A program made the position numbers and the translations under genes. Shown one piece after another: positions 24,752 to 37,007 of a DNA stretch of 64,000 bases; position 1 is the stretch's first letter; every line of letters begins with the position of its first letter. A model generated the notes under the pieces. The model was not told where the DNA came from. It saw only the letters and a list, made by a program, of their open reading frames with translations, and ran no database searches. This stretch comes from Cichorium intybus (Eukaryota > Streptophyta > Magnoliopsida > Asterales > Asteraceae), in the NCBI GenBank assembly GCA_023525715.1, contig CM042009.1, positions 123,322,819-123,386,818 on the forward strand, read 5' to 3'.

Positions 24752-25710
24752 CTTTTAATAATATATATAAAATGTACTTTAAACATTTTAAAATATTTTA
24801 GTTTATCCTTTCAAACTTCGAAATTAAACTATTTAATTAAATTTAAAATTAAACCAAAATTGATTTAATGTATGTATTTTAATCAACTGTTAATTTAATT
24901 AATTAAATAAAACAATGAGTATCAAATTAATCAAATTAATTTATCATAATCCTTGCCCACCAAGTTTTCCAAAAAAGGCTAAGGGTTTCCATTTATTAAA
25001 TAATCATATTTACAAAAAATAGAAAAACCATATGGAGGCACATACAATTTTCGAAAAACAGGGTGTAGGCTAGGGTTTCTGAAACCCTAGCCCAAGTCAA
25101 CATCCATGTAGGCTAGGGTTTAATATCTATAAACCCTAGTAACAATTCTCCTGTTATAACTATTCAACATAAAACATATCAAATATTTGATACTACTGTA
25201 AGGTTATATGCAAACAATAAACTTAAAAGTCTTAAGTTCACATGCAACCCAATAAGGATATATGTTTCATCTATTGAACATATAACTAAGAACAATAATG
25301 TATAATCGAAAATCATAAGGATGAAAAACATACATTTCCTGACCTTGGAAGCTAGCACCACAATTGTCGTGCCTCTAACGCTCACACCCAAAACTTAGCA
25401 AGCAAGAAACAAGAGATAGCAAGGAGAGATCCTTGTAATTGGCGTGAATACGAGGGTGTTGGGGCTCCCTATTTATAGCCTCAAAATGACAAGTCATAAT
25501 GCATATAACTGCCTTATTTGAATTATGGTATGATAAGGCTTTTTTCATATAATTTAATCTGCGTATCATTGTCATAAATAGACATTGTACCCATATATGG
25601 GTTTGGAATTCCCTAAGGCCTAAGCCTTAGTATTCGTCCAACCCATTAGGCAAACTCTAATTGTCTGTTGCTCAACTATTGAACAATTACAATTCATCCC
25701 ATGCACTTTT
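22118..25710 (-). mobile_element. Non-autonomous LTR retrotransposon (copia-like ends)
   Basis: Direct repeats at 22118-22857 and 25197-25710 are its LTRs, read on the minus strand. The lower copy is the 3' LTR: it begins TGTTGGATTAGG (from 22857 down) right after the polypurine tract AAGTGGGAGAC, a hallmark junction of plant copia elements. The upper copy is the 5' LTR: it ends ...CCTTACA at 25197 beside a degenerate primer site (GTAGTATCAAA, compare TGGTATCAGAG), and has lost roughly its outer 225 bp. The 2.3-kb interior has no gag or pol, so the element depends on others. The interior includes a (TA)n tract at 24691-24744. Confidence 0.75.
24691..24744. repeat. (TA)n microsatellite
   Basis: About 54 bp of pure TA inside the non-autonomous LTR element. 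Confidence 0.95.
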
Positions 25711-26560
25711 AATATTCACGCCAATTACAAGGATAAGGGGTAGTGGGGTGGGGATGGGGTTAGGTGCATTTTTATTATTTTAATGACTAATAAGTTAAAA
25801 GAAAAATGGAAAAATAAATTAGAAATGGCAGCCGATATTTTTACATGGATCAGGGACCAAAGATATAAGCCTTAAAATTGAGTGATCAAATATGACATTC
25901 ATCCTTGTATTAAATCCATACTTTTTTTTTACTTGGATATTTATTTGACTAAATGAACTATTTAAAAATGATGTTTTTATGATAAATTGCAATTCGAGGA
26001 ATGTTTGCTAACAATGTTGTTCTCAATATTCTTTTTGAATTTATAGATAAGTATGATTGCACAATGTTTTTCTCAATATTCCTTTTGAATTTATAGACAA
26101 GCATGATTGCATAATTCAACGATATTATTTATTATGTTTATAATAGAATTGTGTTTAAGACTGTAAATAGTTCAATGAATTGCATTATGATTTCCTATAA
26201 GACTACACGGTATCGAGCAAAATTTGGTCATTGGTAGCGATGTGGCACCTATATGTCGCCGACATCACCATCCCGTGATACCAACATCGAATTCCATCGG
26301 CACGAGTATGTAGGTGAAAATCTCATAAGCATTGAATGTGATTAGTCTTTCTCTTATTTCTCATTTTCTTTATTATTTACACCACCCCTCAACTCCTACA
26401 TCCAAAAACATTTACCGTCGCTATCCTATGTGACGCCTACGTGGCAGCCGATGCCGATGACTTCGTCGGTATCCATACCGCTTAGCCTAAAGTTAAAAAA
26501 ACTATTTTCACTAAATAAAAATACCGTCACCTTCAAACAAGAAAATATTTTAAAAAGTTG
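25711..26560. other. Upstream region of H3 copy 2; possible small MITE
   Basis: No gene. About 26205-26480 carries GC-richer ends with a short imperfect inverted match (ACGGTATCG near the left, CATACCGCTTAG near the right) and several GTCGG/CCGAC words. This could be a small MITE, but I could not establish termini or a target duplication. Confidence 0.3.
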
Positions 26561-26639
26561 ATGATATTGTTGGGATTCCGTGGAAAGCAGGTCAAAATAC
26601 CTAAATTTAGAAGTCTGGTCATCCGTAAAATCATGAACA

Positions 26640-26800
26640 TTAAATCCAACGGCCTAGATCTTGTTTTCCCCTACCACGGATATCATTGGTTATTAGTCGT
26701 CTCACCGGATTGCCAACCTGTACAGTTTATCAGCGGTCCAAATTCACAAAATTTGAAATATTGCCGCTAATTCCCCTAAATCTTTGCACTATATAAACGT
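26640..26800 (+). promoter_or_regulatory. H3 copy 2 promoter
   Basis: Contains ATCCAACG (26644-26651; 8 of 9 bases of the plant histone nonamer CATCCAACG), an octamer-like CACGGATA near 26675 and a TATAAA box at 26792-26797, about 100 bp before the ATG. It shows no similarity to the promoter shared by copies 1 and 3. Confidence 0.65.
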
Positions 26801-26891
26801 CCAAAATCCTTTATTCCAAATACACAACAAAATTTACTAACAATCCTTCGAGAGCTTCGTTACTTCTTCACCAATCTCATTTTGCATTCAA

Positions 26892-27302
26892 ATGGCTCGT
26901 ACCAAGCAGACGGCAAGAAAATCTACCGGAGGAAAGGCTCCGAGGAAGCAATTGGCCACCAAGGCGGCAAGGAAGTCGGCTCCGGCTACCGGCGGAGTGA
27001 AGAAGCCACACAGATTCAGGCCTGGAACCGTGGCATTGAGAGAGATCAGGAAGTACCAGAAGAGCACTGAGCTTTTGATCAGGAAACTTCCATTCCAGAG
27101 GCTTGTGAGGGAAATCGCTCAAGATTTCAAGACCGATCTACGATTCCAAAGCTCCGCCGTTGCAGCTCTTCAAGAGGCTTCCGAAGCTTACCTTGTTGGA
27201 CTCTTTGAAGACACAAATCTGTGCGCGATTCATGCTAAAAGGGTCACAATCATGCCTAAGGATATGCAGCTTGCTCGTAGGATTCGTGGTGAGAGGGCTT
27301 AG
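26892..27302 (+). CDS. Histone H3 (canonical H3.1 type), copy 2
   Basis: 136 codons, intronless, with protein identical to copies 1 and 3: tail MARTKQTARKSTGGK and H3.1-type residues Ala31, Phe41, Ser87, Ala90. It differs from the other copies at many synonymous sites (for example AGA/CGA and CTT/CTC choices), and its UTRs and promoter are unrelated to theirs, so it is an older paralogue rather than part of the recent duplication. It encodes nucleosomal H3 deposited mainly during DNA replication. Start fixed by the universal N-terminus. Confidence 0.98.
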   Translation: MARTKQTARKSTGGKAPRKQLATKAARKSAPATGGVKKPHRFRPGTVALREIRKYQKSTELLIRKLPFQRLVREIAQDFKTDLRFQSSAVAALQEASEAYLVGLFEDTNLCAIHAKRVTIMPKDMQLARRIRGERA

Positions 27303-27539
27303 ATTTTGATTTCTAATGTTAGCATGTAGATCTCGAGTAGATTGGTGTTGATCCTTGCACTTTGTTTCTATTTTATTATACTAAATGAAAATTTGAATCT
27401 GGTTCTGATAAATTACCTACTTTAATCACACTGTCATGTGGACAAATTCTTTTATCGTTAAATAGTCGCCTTTTGAAGATCGTCCATAAAAATAAATATG
27501 TTAGAATCTTAAGAGATATTTTATGTCGCCACACAATTA

Positions 27540-27960
27540 TTGAATGATGGTACTTCGAAGCAGATTTATGACTTTATGAAGCAGAAGCGCAAGGGTTCAA
27601 CTGAGTTAAAAGAGCACAATTTCAAGGACTAAAAAATGAAATGGGTATGTTGAGGATGGATGAAGGAAAAACGATTAATACATATTTTGGAAGAGTATTG
27701 TCGGTAGAAAAATGAATGAAGGCATATAAAGAGGCAATAGAGTGATATTGTCATATTACAAGATAGAAACCTAAAATATGAGGTGTATTGTTGTAAGAGT
27801 TTAAGCTATGATGTATTCTCTATAGAATAATCGAGGAACATAAAGATCTTGATCGTAGTTTAACATCGAAACAGCCTCCTGATTCATGAGTAGGGTATGA
27901 AGGGAGTGATCAATGAAGAATAATCATTATGGGTGTCATCTGATGAATGCTTAGAAAGAG
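27540..27960 (+). pseudogene. Decayed Ty1/copia gag (UBN2-type) fragment
   Basis: Scattered frames match the copia gag pattern: RMDEGKTINTYFGRVLS (about 27650-27705), with a preceding segment like QLQTLRxEF and a following segment like SIEESKDLD. Stops and frameshifts abound. No LTR is visible. It lies about 240 bp after the H3 copy 2 stop codon. Confidence 0.55.
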
Positions 27961-28269
27961 GAAGAGGTATATACATGTCAAGATAAGGGTGGGCAGGGTC
28001 GTCGACAAATTCGACGGGTTTCAAGGTGCTGGCGGGTTGGATGGGCTAAGACTGCGGGTTCATGAACTCGTTTTGGGTTGAAGGCAAAGAAGGAGAATGG
28101 AGGCAGCTGGGTGGGGGGATTCAGGATCGGTGGGACACTTCGTCTTCACCGGGTTCGTCGGCTTGGCGACTTGGGCGAGGATGACTCCGTCCACCCTAAG
28201 GAAGGGACAGTGGAAAATAAAATTCCACAAAGCTTTAATGGAGTGTTATAAATGGTATAATTATAGAAT
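27961..28269. other. Intergenic spacer ending in a MULE target site
   Basis: A G-rich 300-bp stretch (GGTGGGCAGGGTCGTCGAC and neighbours) without a recognisable gene. It ends in the left target duplicate TTATAGAAT (28261-28269). Confidence 0.4.
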
Positions 28270-29517
28270 GAGTAAATTACACTTTTGGTCACTGTGGTTG
28301 CCACTTTTTTACGCCCTAGGTCCAACTTTTGAAAATTCACTTCAGGGTCCCTGTGGTTATATTTTCGTTACATCGACGGTCCCTCTTGGGGTACCGTCTG
28401 CTTTGCTTCATTAAGTGGAGGTACAATGACGAAAATGCCCCTCCTTTTTGTTTCATTCTTAAGTTTGTTATTATCTAATATCCAGGGATTAAAATTGCAA
28501 TTTAGACTAAAAACAATGTTCCCCCAATTTCTTCAATCATTGAACCCTGATATTTAACTCTGGGGCCCCTTTTAGAATCCTCATACAAATTCCAGCTACT
28601 CTTCATGTGTGTTTTCACCATTTTTGGTCAGAAACACTTGAAACGTACGGACGATTCTAAAGCACGACGGAATGTAATTCCGACGGCGAATCCGTGCAAA
28701 AAACGCTTGATATATGCTCTCGATTTATGGTTCTTAATTTTTTTTTTGTTGTGGTTTAAGGAGCACTTATTATGTTTGAAGCCTTAGTGAACCTTTTCTG
28801 AATAAGTATGAATTTTGGAGTGATGAATTTGTTTTATAACAGGCCAATATCCGATGTTTCTAGCGATCTAAAAATCGATGTAGGAGTAGCAAGTTTTGCA
28901 CTTCATAAAGTACATAAAACGGATATCTTCGTTCACTTTCTGTCGCCCTTTGGTTTCGAAAAGTGGAAGAATCCGGAAGCGATTGAATACCAAAACTTGA
29001 TCTTACCGTCAAATATTTATAAAAATTGAATTTCACAAGCTCAAGAGCGGGAGGAACAAAGCTACGAAAGAGGAAGCCTCTATTTTTGCTTCTCTTTTTT
29101 CCTCTTTTCGATTTCTCATCTATTTATCGCATCAAAATTAATTTCGTCTTTCGTCACAATTACTGGCTTCGTATGCTTTCACGACGTTGCGTGGATCAAC
29201 GTTGTGTTGATTTGAGGCCAATCTTTGACGAATTCAAGTTGTGTGAATCTGAGCTGTTGGAGTTGAGTGATAAATTTAGTCTAAATTGCAATTTTAGTCC
29301 ATGGATATTAGAAAATAACAAACTTAAGAAAGAAACAAAAAGGAGGGCATTTTCGTCATTTTACCTCAATTTAACGGAGCAAAACAGACGGTAACCCTAA
29401 GTGGGACCGTCAGAGTAGCGAAAATGTAACTACAGGGACCCCTGAAGTGAATTTTTGAAAATTGGACCTAGGACGTAAAAAAGTAGCAACCACAGGGACC
29501 AAAACTGTAATTTGCTC
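28270..29517. mobile_element. Mutator-like element with ~240-bp TIRs and perfect 9-bp target duplication
   Basis: The arms start GAGTAAATTACACTTTTGGT (28270) and, inverted from 29517, GAGCAAATTACAGTTTTGGT, and stay similar for about 240 bp (to about 28510 and 29280). TTATAGAAT flanks the element exactly at 28261-28269 and 29518-29526. Long TIRs plus 9-bp duplications are the MULE signature. The 770-bp core holds no transposase; it contains unassigned coding-like pieces (around 28605-28720 and 29030-29090), so it may be a Pack-MULE. Confidence 0.88.
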
Positions 29518-29838
29518 TTATAGAATCTAATATGCAAGAAATAATTTATTGTACCACTAAATATATGTGAAATTATGGGATCATGCACAAAGAACATTAA
29601 AATGGCGTGAAATAACAATATAATTATAGATGATTAATTTATTATTTACCAAGTAAAATAAATAAGTAAATAATTAGTTATTTATTATTTATTCATCAAA
29701 ATCAAAATAAATTAATAATTTTTTTATCAAATTAAACTAAATTGTTCATTTAGTAAAGTCTTATTATTTTTAAGGCATAACTAATTATAGGGTTAGATTA
29801 TTAAATTCTTTGGCTTAAAAAGCCCACCCCAAATTTGT

Positions 29839-31390
29839 AACATCCTATTTTTTATAAAGAATCATCAAATAAACTAAAATAGATTTTTGGGGTACAAAAG
29901 CTTTCATAGAATTTAACAATATTTATCATAGTACCCAGTATTACTACTAAACATAAAATCTAAATCATTTAAAAACAGAAGTTTTTAAAACCATAAACTT
30001 TAAAATATCTTGCAAAAGCACAATGCATGTTGTTTTCTTTTCCAAAAATTATCCCTTTAAAACCTAGTAATGTTAAATATCAACGGGTAATTGAAATGCT
30101 TGGCGAGCACACATATGTAGACACACTATCACATGAACATATAACAAACAATGTTCCTCATGAGGAGGCTAGGTAACTATTATCCCCACAAAGAGAACTT
30201 TAAACTGAACTCACAAAGAGAAATTTTAATTGTCATGACTCGCAAAGAGGCAATGTATGGCCTGACCTCACAATAAGGCACCGTAAAATAATCCATATGA
30301 GGAGTTAGTGAACATACATATCATAAAATACAAGCACATACAGACATAGGCACATAATGATATGTATAGACAGTGAAGCACACGTGATCCAACTGAGCAA
30401 CTAGCAGCAAATCTCAATACCAAGATATCACAAAAGCACGTAACAAACTACAAAACTTTAGTTCATTACTTATTGGGTCATAACAAACCACATCATAACT
30501 TGTTTCACTATTTCTAAATTGTTTTTATGATGCTACACATTTATTTATTTCGGTTCGTCCATAGAAGGCTTACACATAGATCTAAAGTTTACCACCAATA
30601 CATGCTAGGAGGTTTCTAACCAATTATCCTTTCTTCCAATCGTGTACCGTAACAACACTTGATTTTTCAGGAACATGCACTACATAACTCTGTCATATAC
30701 TTATAATAACTTATATCGTTCATTAACATTAGTTTTGGTTTATTTCCAACATGTTAGTTTGGAAACTCTCTTAGAAAAAGATTGACTTCCATGAGATTAA
30801 CGTAAATCATGATTCAAAACTGCCATCATCGTTAAATTTTTAAAAAAATTGAAAATATTCAATTGACTTGTATTAAAATAATACTAACTTCCTATTTCAC
30901 TTATAAATCCAACCTCTTTAGAAAATATAACTTAAATCATAATGTTATAGTATTTTATATATTTTTAACCATGAAAACTTTTTATATTCTAAATATGAAT
31001 TTTCTTACCCGTGGGATACAAAATAACCCTAAAGATTTATAAAAGCTAATATGTTTGGTTATACAGCTTGGTAAAATATTTATCGATCTGTCAACATAAA
31101 AAAATATATATTGTTTAATAATACATTAGTAAAAATAACTGAACTAAATCTCTTATGATATGGGTTTATTATCTTAAACTAAATATCTTATGATATGGGT
31201 TTATTATCTTAAACATGTTCTCAGGCGTGATATGTCACAAAAAATATTACTTCATACTACAACATTTAAAATCTCTTAGCTAGATATTTGTTTAATAGTT
31301 TATAAACTTGCAATAAAACTTTTGTTTTAAAAAAATAAAACCAAATTGAAATCCTTTATAAGTCTTTAAAGCTCATTTGACCTTACCTAT
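29839..31390 (-). mobile_element. Gypsy LTR, probable outer 3' LTR or solo LTR
   Basis: Begins TGTAACATCC and, for about 340 bp, matches the LTR fragment at 38442-38780 in the same orientation (shared GAATTTAACAATATTTATCA, ATATCAACGGGTAA). The two may be the LTRs of one old minus-strand gypsy element, with the plus-strand element 31391-36600 nested inside. The upper boundary is uncertain. A 33-bp direct duplication (AAATCTCTTATGATATGGGT and following) sits at about 31148-31215. Confidence 0.55.
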
Positions 31391-33814
31391 TGTAACACCA
31401 CGATACTTTTGTTAAGTATTAATATGTTAATCATAGTGTATTTATGATTTAATATGGTGTTCTAAGTATTAGAAAGTTAATACTAGAAAAGGGTAAATTG
31501 GTCATTCTACCATAAAAGGGTAATTTGGTCATTTGATCATGTAAAGGACCAATTATGTAAAAATATTGTTGCTTGTGGCAAAAGGATAAGGAATGAAAGT
31601 TTTATTGTAATAAAACTTAATTATTGTGGCAAAAGTCCAAGAAATGGAACTTAGGGACTAAAAATGTAAATCTGGAAAATATAAAATGTTGAAAACTCCC
31701 ATCAAATGTGCAAAACATTGGTGATGATCGGGAGGGTTTCTGGAGCACGATTCCTGCAGAATTCATGAAGATTGAACTGTGGAATCGGATTAATAGCTTG
31801 GAGCTTGAAGTTTTCAAGCTATTAAGGTTAGTAAGAAACTTCTAACCCAAGTTTTTGTGTGTTCTTCATGGGAGAACTTTTGTGACTGAAATTTCAGTCA
31901 AGAATCATGAAGTTTATGATTCTAAACTTCTAATAAGTCTTATGTTAAGGACATAACTCAAATATATGAAAGTATGTTGCTATTGTTGAAATTAGCAACT
32001 TTGGTCAAGAACCCTAGATTGTGAGTTCTTGTGATTAAATTGGTTCTAATGGTTAAAAATGACTTCTAGATGTTATTTTAGTTGAACTAAATCATTAGAA
32101 GTGATTAATCTTTGATAATTTCGGTTTTTGGATCAAAAATGCAAAAACGGGAATTTTTGGAAATGGTTGAAATCTATGATTTCCATGGCTAAAAACTTGA
32201 TGTAAATGAAGGGTTTTGGTCTTGGAACAAACCCCCACCGATTAAGACATGTATAAAGGGCTTAATATGAGAAAATGGAATTTTATAGCATAAAAATCGA
32301 GCATTCTGGTATGTGCAGCAGCAATCGCGACGCGACCACATGGTGGCTCGCGACGCGAAGTCGTGACAAGGTCGTGACAGACTGCCTTTGAGCTTCAGCG
32401 ATCGCGACGCGACCACAGGGTGGCTCGCGACGCGACGGCACGGCACGGCACGGCAGTGAGGCATTGAACTTCCTGTTAACATTTTGAGCAATTTCCAAGT
32501 TTGATTTTGATGCTAGGATTGTCCGTTTGACCTGAAATTTTAAACATAGGTCTAATATGTTGTGAAACTTCATAGAAAATTATCGGAATACGAATACGAC
32601 CTCCCCAAAGTACTGTAGTAGAATACGCCTATTTCGGGAAGTGTATTAAATTTTATAACGATGGTTATTGATTAGAAATGCTTGGAAATAGTCCCCAATT
32701 GTATTGTATAGGACTCTTGTGCAGTAGAGTCAACTGAAATGGTTATTAACCTATTATCATTTGGTATATAAATGAATATATAGGTACGAGATAAATGGTT
32801 GTGGTGCACGCAAAAGCAAGAAACAACCGGAATCACATGCAGCGAAGTTCCAGGTGAGTAATCTCACTGATATCATATATGATATATGATGATTGAACTG
32901 TTATAGATTGAAACTGCTTTGGGGGACAAAACTGACAGTTGACAGATGCGTTGAAAAGACAATACCAGATAAGCCGTGAGTCTGCGATAGACAAGAACGG
33001 AGCTATGAGTCAATGATATGACAATACCAGATAAGCCGTGAGTCTGCGATAGACAAGAACGGAGCTGTGAGTCAATGATATGACAATACCAGATAATCCG
33101 TGAGTCTGCGATAGACAAGAACGGAGCTGTGAGTCAATAAATGAATAAACAATGCGACAATACCAGATAAGCCGTGAGTCTATAATAGACAAGAACGGAG
33201 CTGTGAGTCAACCTTTTAAAAGGCAATACCGGATAAGCCGTGAGTCATTGAAATGACAAGAACGGAGCCGTGAGTCTAGGCAAAAGCGGGACAAACTCGT
33301 GAGCCATAAATGATTATGATATTTGACTTTAAGTCCAAATGGTGTGGTCTTTTGACTATGATACCGGGTTATTGAGCCCAGCTGTGCGGCCTTTGGGCTA
33401 TGACTTGTATATTGAAAATGTCCTGGTACGGCTTATATAGCCATGACATATGGTGCGGCTTAGATAGCCATGATATATGATGCAGTCCATTGTGACTAAG
33501 AAACATGGGACAGAAATGGTTAGACATGATTATATGTGCAAATAACTGACGTGGCTTGATAATTACAGGTTACTATGATTCAGCCTGTAAGGCTACAGAT
33601 TAGGATAAAGTCCGTGACTCAAGAAGTGGAATTGTAGATGCTGTCAGTAGCAGCCCGGCTTATAAGGAGGTTATTATATTTGTATACTCCTTGATACACT
33701 TGTACCCGTTTTTATTAAAAATATACCCCTTTGTTTATGGTTTTAAGTACTGAAATCTATGTTTTAAATGAAAAATTTTCAGGGGTGTTTTTGTTTTAAA
33801 AGCCGGGTGTTACA
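31391..33814 (+). mobile_element. 5' LTR (2.4 kb) of a Tekay-like gypsy element
   Basis: Starts TGTAACACC and ends GGTGTTACA, giving a 9-bp inverted repeat. The next bases are AGT and then the primer-binding site, so this is a complete 5' LTR. It contains a GC-rich CGCGACGCGAC module (32322-32455) and a five-copy minisatellite (32958-33290). The part near 32010-32040 matches the LTR at 1-120 in opposite orientation. Confidence 0.85.
32958..33290. repeat. Minisatellite, about 5 copies of a 62-75-bp unit
   Basis: Units beginning GACAATACCAGATAAGCCGT start at 32958, 33020, 33082, 33156 and (diverged) 33222. Each also carries GACAAGAACGGAGC and GTGAGTC. Inside the LTR. Minus-strand open frames here are repeat artefacts. 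Confidence 0.92.
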
Positions 33815-33817
33815 AGT

Positions 33818-33830
33818 TGGTATCAGAGCC
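33818..33830 (+). other. Primer-binding site, initiator tRNA-Met type
   Basis: TGGTATCAGAGCC, three bases after the LTR end, complementary to the 3' end of plant initiator tRNA-Met as in many plant LTR elements. Confidence 0.9.
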
Positions 33831-36600
33831 GTGGTTTAAGTGAACTAGGTGTCTATAGAGTAGATTCCTGGACTTAAACTTTGAGATAGTAGACACGATG
33901 TACCGTTAGGTGTATATAAGCTGTTATTATACATATATAACCTAACTGTTGCTGACTTCTAACGTATAAGAAGTATGAGCATCAAACATATTTGGAGGAA
34001 TTTAGGGCGCGTAGCTTTAAGAAGAAGACCAGCCCTTTCTCAAGGCTCCATTGAACGAGGGGCAAAGAGACAAGTAGCAGAAAATCCACATGACAAGCGA
34101 TAGTAGCTGCTGTGGTCAGAAAAAGAAATTGGGTGCTCACCTTGACTGATATTCAAGGTGAAAGAAAAGTAGCTGAGACTACAAGAAAAGCAGGAAAATG
34201 TTAGTGGACGCTTCAGGAGAAGTTACCACGATTTGGGTCCAACCTTAAAGGGAAGGGACCAAAATGAAAAAGGTGATGCGACGTAAGAAGTGCAGGAAAA
34301 GCACTCAGACAATTATAGAGTTGAGACTCTACCGTCTAATGGCTGAAATTACAGGAAAAGGGAGCATATTGCTCGAGTTTGTTATATGGAACGGAAGTGT
34401 TTCCAGCGTGGAATTATAGATCACTTTCTTATGAAATACTCACATGCTAAATGTGGAGTAAAGGGTGATGAACCCAGGAAAGAACGGGGGAGGAAAAAAA
34501 AATGAATGGTCGAAAAGGACCAGTGATACCTTGAGCATTCCAGCAGACTGTGGAAAAAGCTCGTGAGTAGACTGATATGGCCTCAAATATAATTGTTTTG
34601 AATATACTCCCCGTATACGTTATATTTGATCCATGAAGCTATGCTTTGGATCGATGACTTTGATGTATTGTCTGAATATTTCATCAACGATTATGGATGA
34701 AATTTTGGAACTGGCTATAGCAAATAGCAAATATGTTCAAGATATTGAACACCTGGAAGGTAGTCTGCCTAGGATTTACGGGACCCTTTTTCCCTATAAA
34801 TCTGGAGCCGATGCCTACCAATGAATTTGAAGAAATCGTGCATATGAATTGGTTAGCAATGAATGATGCTAACATGAATTGTAGAAAAATGAACATTATG
34901 GTTCAAAAATCAGAAATGAAGTGGAGGAAAATCCACGGTAAATGACCGTTGTTGAGAATACCGGTTACTTCTCTTTGCTTAAACTCGGAAAAGAGTTAGT
35001 AAAAGAATGATGTTGTAGTTGGCATACGTGGTATTGGCCAAGTTAAATAAAACAGTGATAGTAGTGTGCTACTTTAAATCAATTCTCGGATGTTTCTTTT
35101 GAAAAGAACTTCCAAGATTTCTGCCAGATTGGCGAGAAGAGTTTATGATTAAACTGATTTTGGGAGCCGTTTTTGGTATAAGGGCTCTGTATTGATTTGC
35201 ATCTGTAGAGATGGCAGAGTTGGAAAATAACTAGAAGAAAATTTTGTATTGGGGTCTCTTATGACCGTATGCGTCATCGTATGGAGCCCTACCTTATTTG
35301 AAAAGAATAAAGACGAGTTGATGTGTATGTGCACTGACTACTGAGAATCTGAGATTCTCGAAACCAGACTGAATATGAGGTACATTTGTACCAGATATGG
35401 GAGTTACTTCAATGAGTTAAGTGATATGTAAAATTCTCAAAGTATGAAAAAAAATTTGGCTAAAAGAAGTTTCAATTCTTTGGGCATGTTAACAGTGTCA
35501 AAGATGTTAAAGTGGATCCAGTAGAAATGATGCTGTGATAAAACAGAAACCGCCTTAGAATTTGACTGAAATTAGTAGTTCCCTTGGGTTGGCGGGTTAC
35601 TATGGGAGAGTTGTAGAAAACTGCTCCTTGACTATTGTTCTATTGACTAAAGTTGACCAATAAAAGTGAAGAGTCTGAGTGGTAGAAAGACCACATGTAA
35701 CTTTTCAAAGGTTGAAATAAACCTTATGTGAAACTCTGACTTTAGCGTTGATGCTAAGCGGAGAAGATAAATTGGATTACAGAAATGCATCCAGAGTTGA
35801 TTTTGGATACATGATATTGCAGTAGCAATTATGACTTTGACATTGAAGCTTTGGAGACACTACTTATATGGTGTAAAGCTTACTGTTTATACGAAATCAT
35901 ATAAGTTTGAAGTACTTAATTGATTAAAAAGGAAGCTGAATATGAGATAGTAAAGATAGATGGGTTACTTAAAGATTTCGGTTATGAAATCTTGCACCAT
36001 CTCGGAAAGGCGGATGTGATTATAGATGCCTTGAATTAGAAAGAGTATCTTTTGAAAGATACAACCACATGCGTGAGTGTGGCGAATTGATTACCTGAGT
36101 TGATTCGGGTAGCACAAGAAGAAGTGTGCAAGTCCGAAAACGTGAAAGGTGAATGAATGAATAGCTATTGAAAGAAGCTAGTTAGAAACTCACGGCGATT
36201 AAAAACCCTTGGTGGTTGTGTATGTGAGTTCCAAAGGAAAGCGAGATATGAAATTTACCCTTAAAAGATGTATATTGGGGTAGATATGAAAAATGCCCGG
36301 GGCAGTACCAAACTATGTAGGATGATATAACCTATATATTGGTGACCGGGATTAAAGAAATATATTGAAAAGTATGTGAAAAATGTGTTTGACATGTTGC
36401 AGGTAAAGTCAAACCATCGAAAGCATACAGAGAAATTAGCCGTTGTGAGTCCCCGGGAAGAAAATGGGACGACATTATTATAGACTTTGTAATAAAGCCT
36501 TCGCAAGTACCGCATGGGTATGGTACTATATGAATAATAATAGACTGGTCGGTGAAACCAGTGCAAATTTATACTGACTAGTGAATAAATTAAGATCGAA
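33831..36600 (+). pseudogene. Decayed Tekay-like gag-pol
   Basis: Many stops and frameshifts, but pieces follow the order of the intact pol at 676-2985: a knuckle-like CYMERKCFQRG...C (about 34380-34455), an RT/RNase H junction SSLGLAGYYGRVVENCS (about 35575-35630), an RNase H segment around LKDFGYEILHHLGKADVII (about 35970-36025), integrase-zinc-finger remnants near 36390 and the core DDIIIDFV (about 36468-36492). The 3' end of integrase and the 3' LTR are missing; the remnant is cut by an Athila LTR fragment near 36650. Confidence 0.75.
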
Positions 36601-36654
36601 AAGTAGTGAAAAACTACATAGAAAAAGAAATTTGATGACGTGCGCTACAGGTGT

Positions 36655-37007
36655 CAACTGTATCGGGTCGACCTAATGACCTCTATTTATACTTGTGAAA
36701 ATTTATATTCCGCGGCGCGCAAAGCATGGATCCGCGAGGCGCGTGTTGCCTTATCCCCGTTTTTTCGCTATTTGAATTTCTCTTCACCACCTCATCGTTG
36801 ACGTGGCGCGTCGCGCGTATGACTTCGACTGAATTGGCCTTTGTCCAAACTTCTTTCATTATGTCCGCATTTAGTCCCTGTTTTCAACATTTTCTTGCAT
36901 ACAAGGACTAGCACAAAAAGTGAGAATACCAATACAACTATGATATAAATTCACCAAGAATAGGGCCTAACAACGACTAAAATATCTGATATTGATAAGC
37001 GTTGTCA
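36655..37007 (-). mobile_element. Athila-type LTR fragment, inverted relative to 40788
   Basis: Its reverse complement aligns with 40810-41180 (shared TTTTAGTCGTTGTTAGGCCC, AATTCAAATAGCGAAAAAAC, GGTCATTAGGTCGA). It probably starts TGACAACGC at 37007. The CpG-rich modules inside differ between copies while the flanks are conserved. Truncated at about 36655. Confidence 0.8.

Noticed and set aside
32873..33192. Minus-strand ORFs with repeated SLSQTHGLSGIVISLTHSS peptides
   Set aside because: They are a by-product of the 62-75-bp minisatellite in the LTR.
32958..33290. CRISPR-like array
   Set aside because: Units are contiguous and diverge gradually with no unique spacers, and this is a plant LTR minisatellite.
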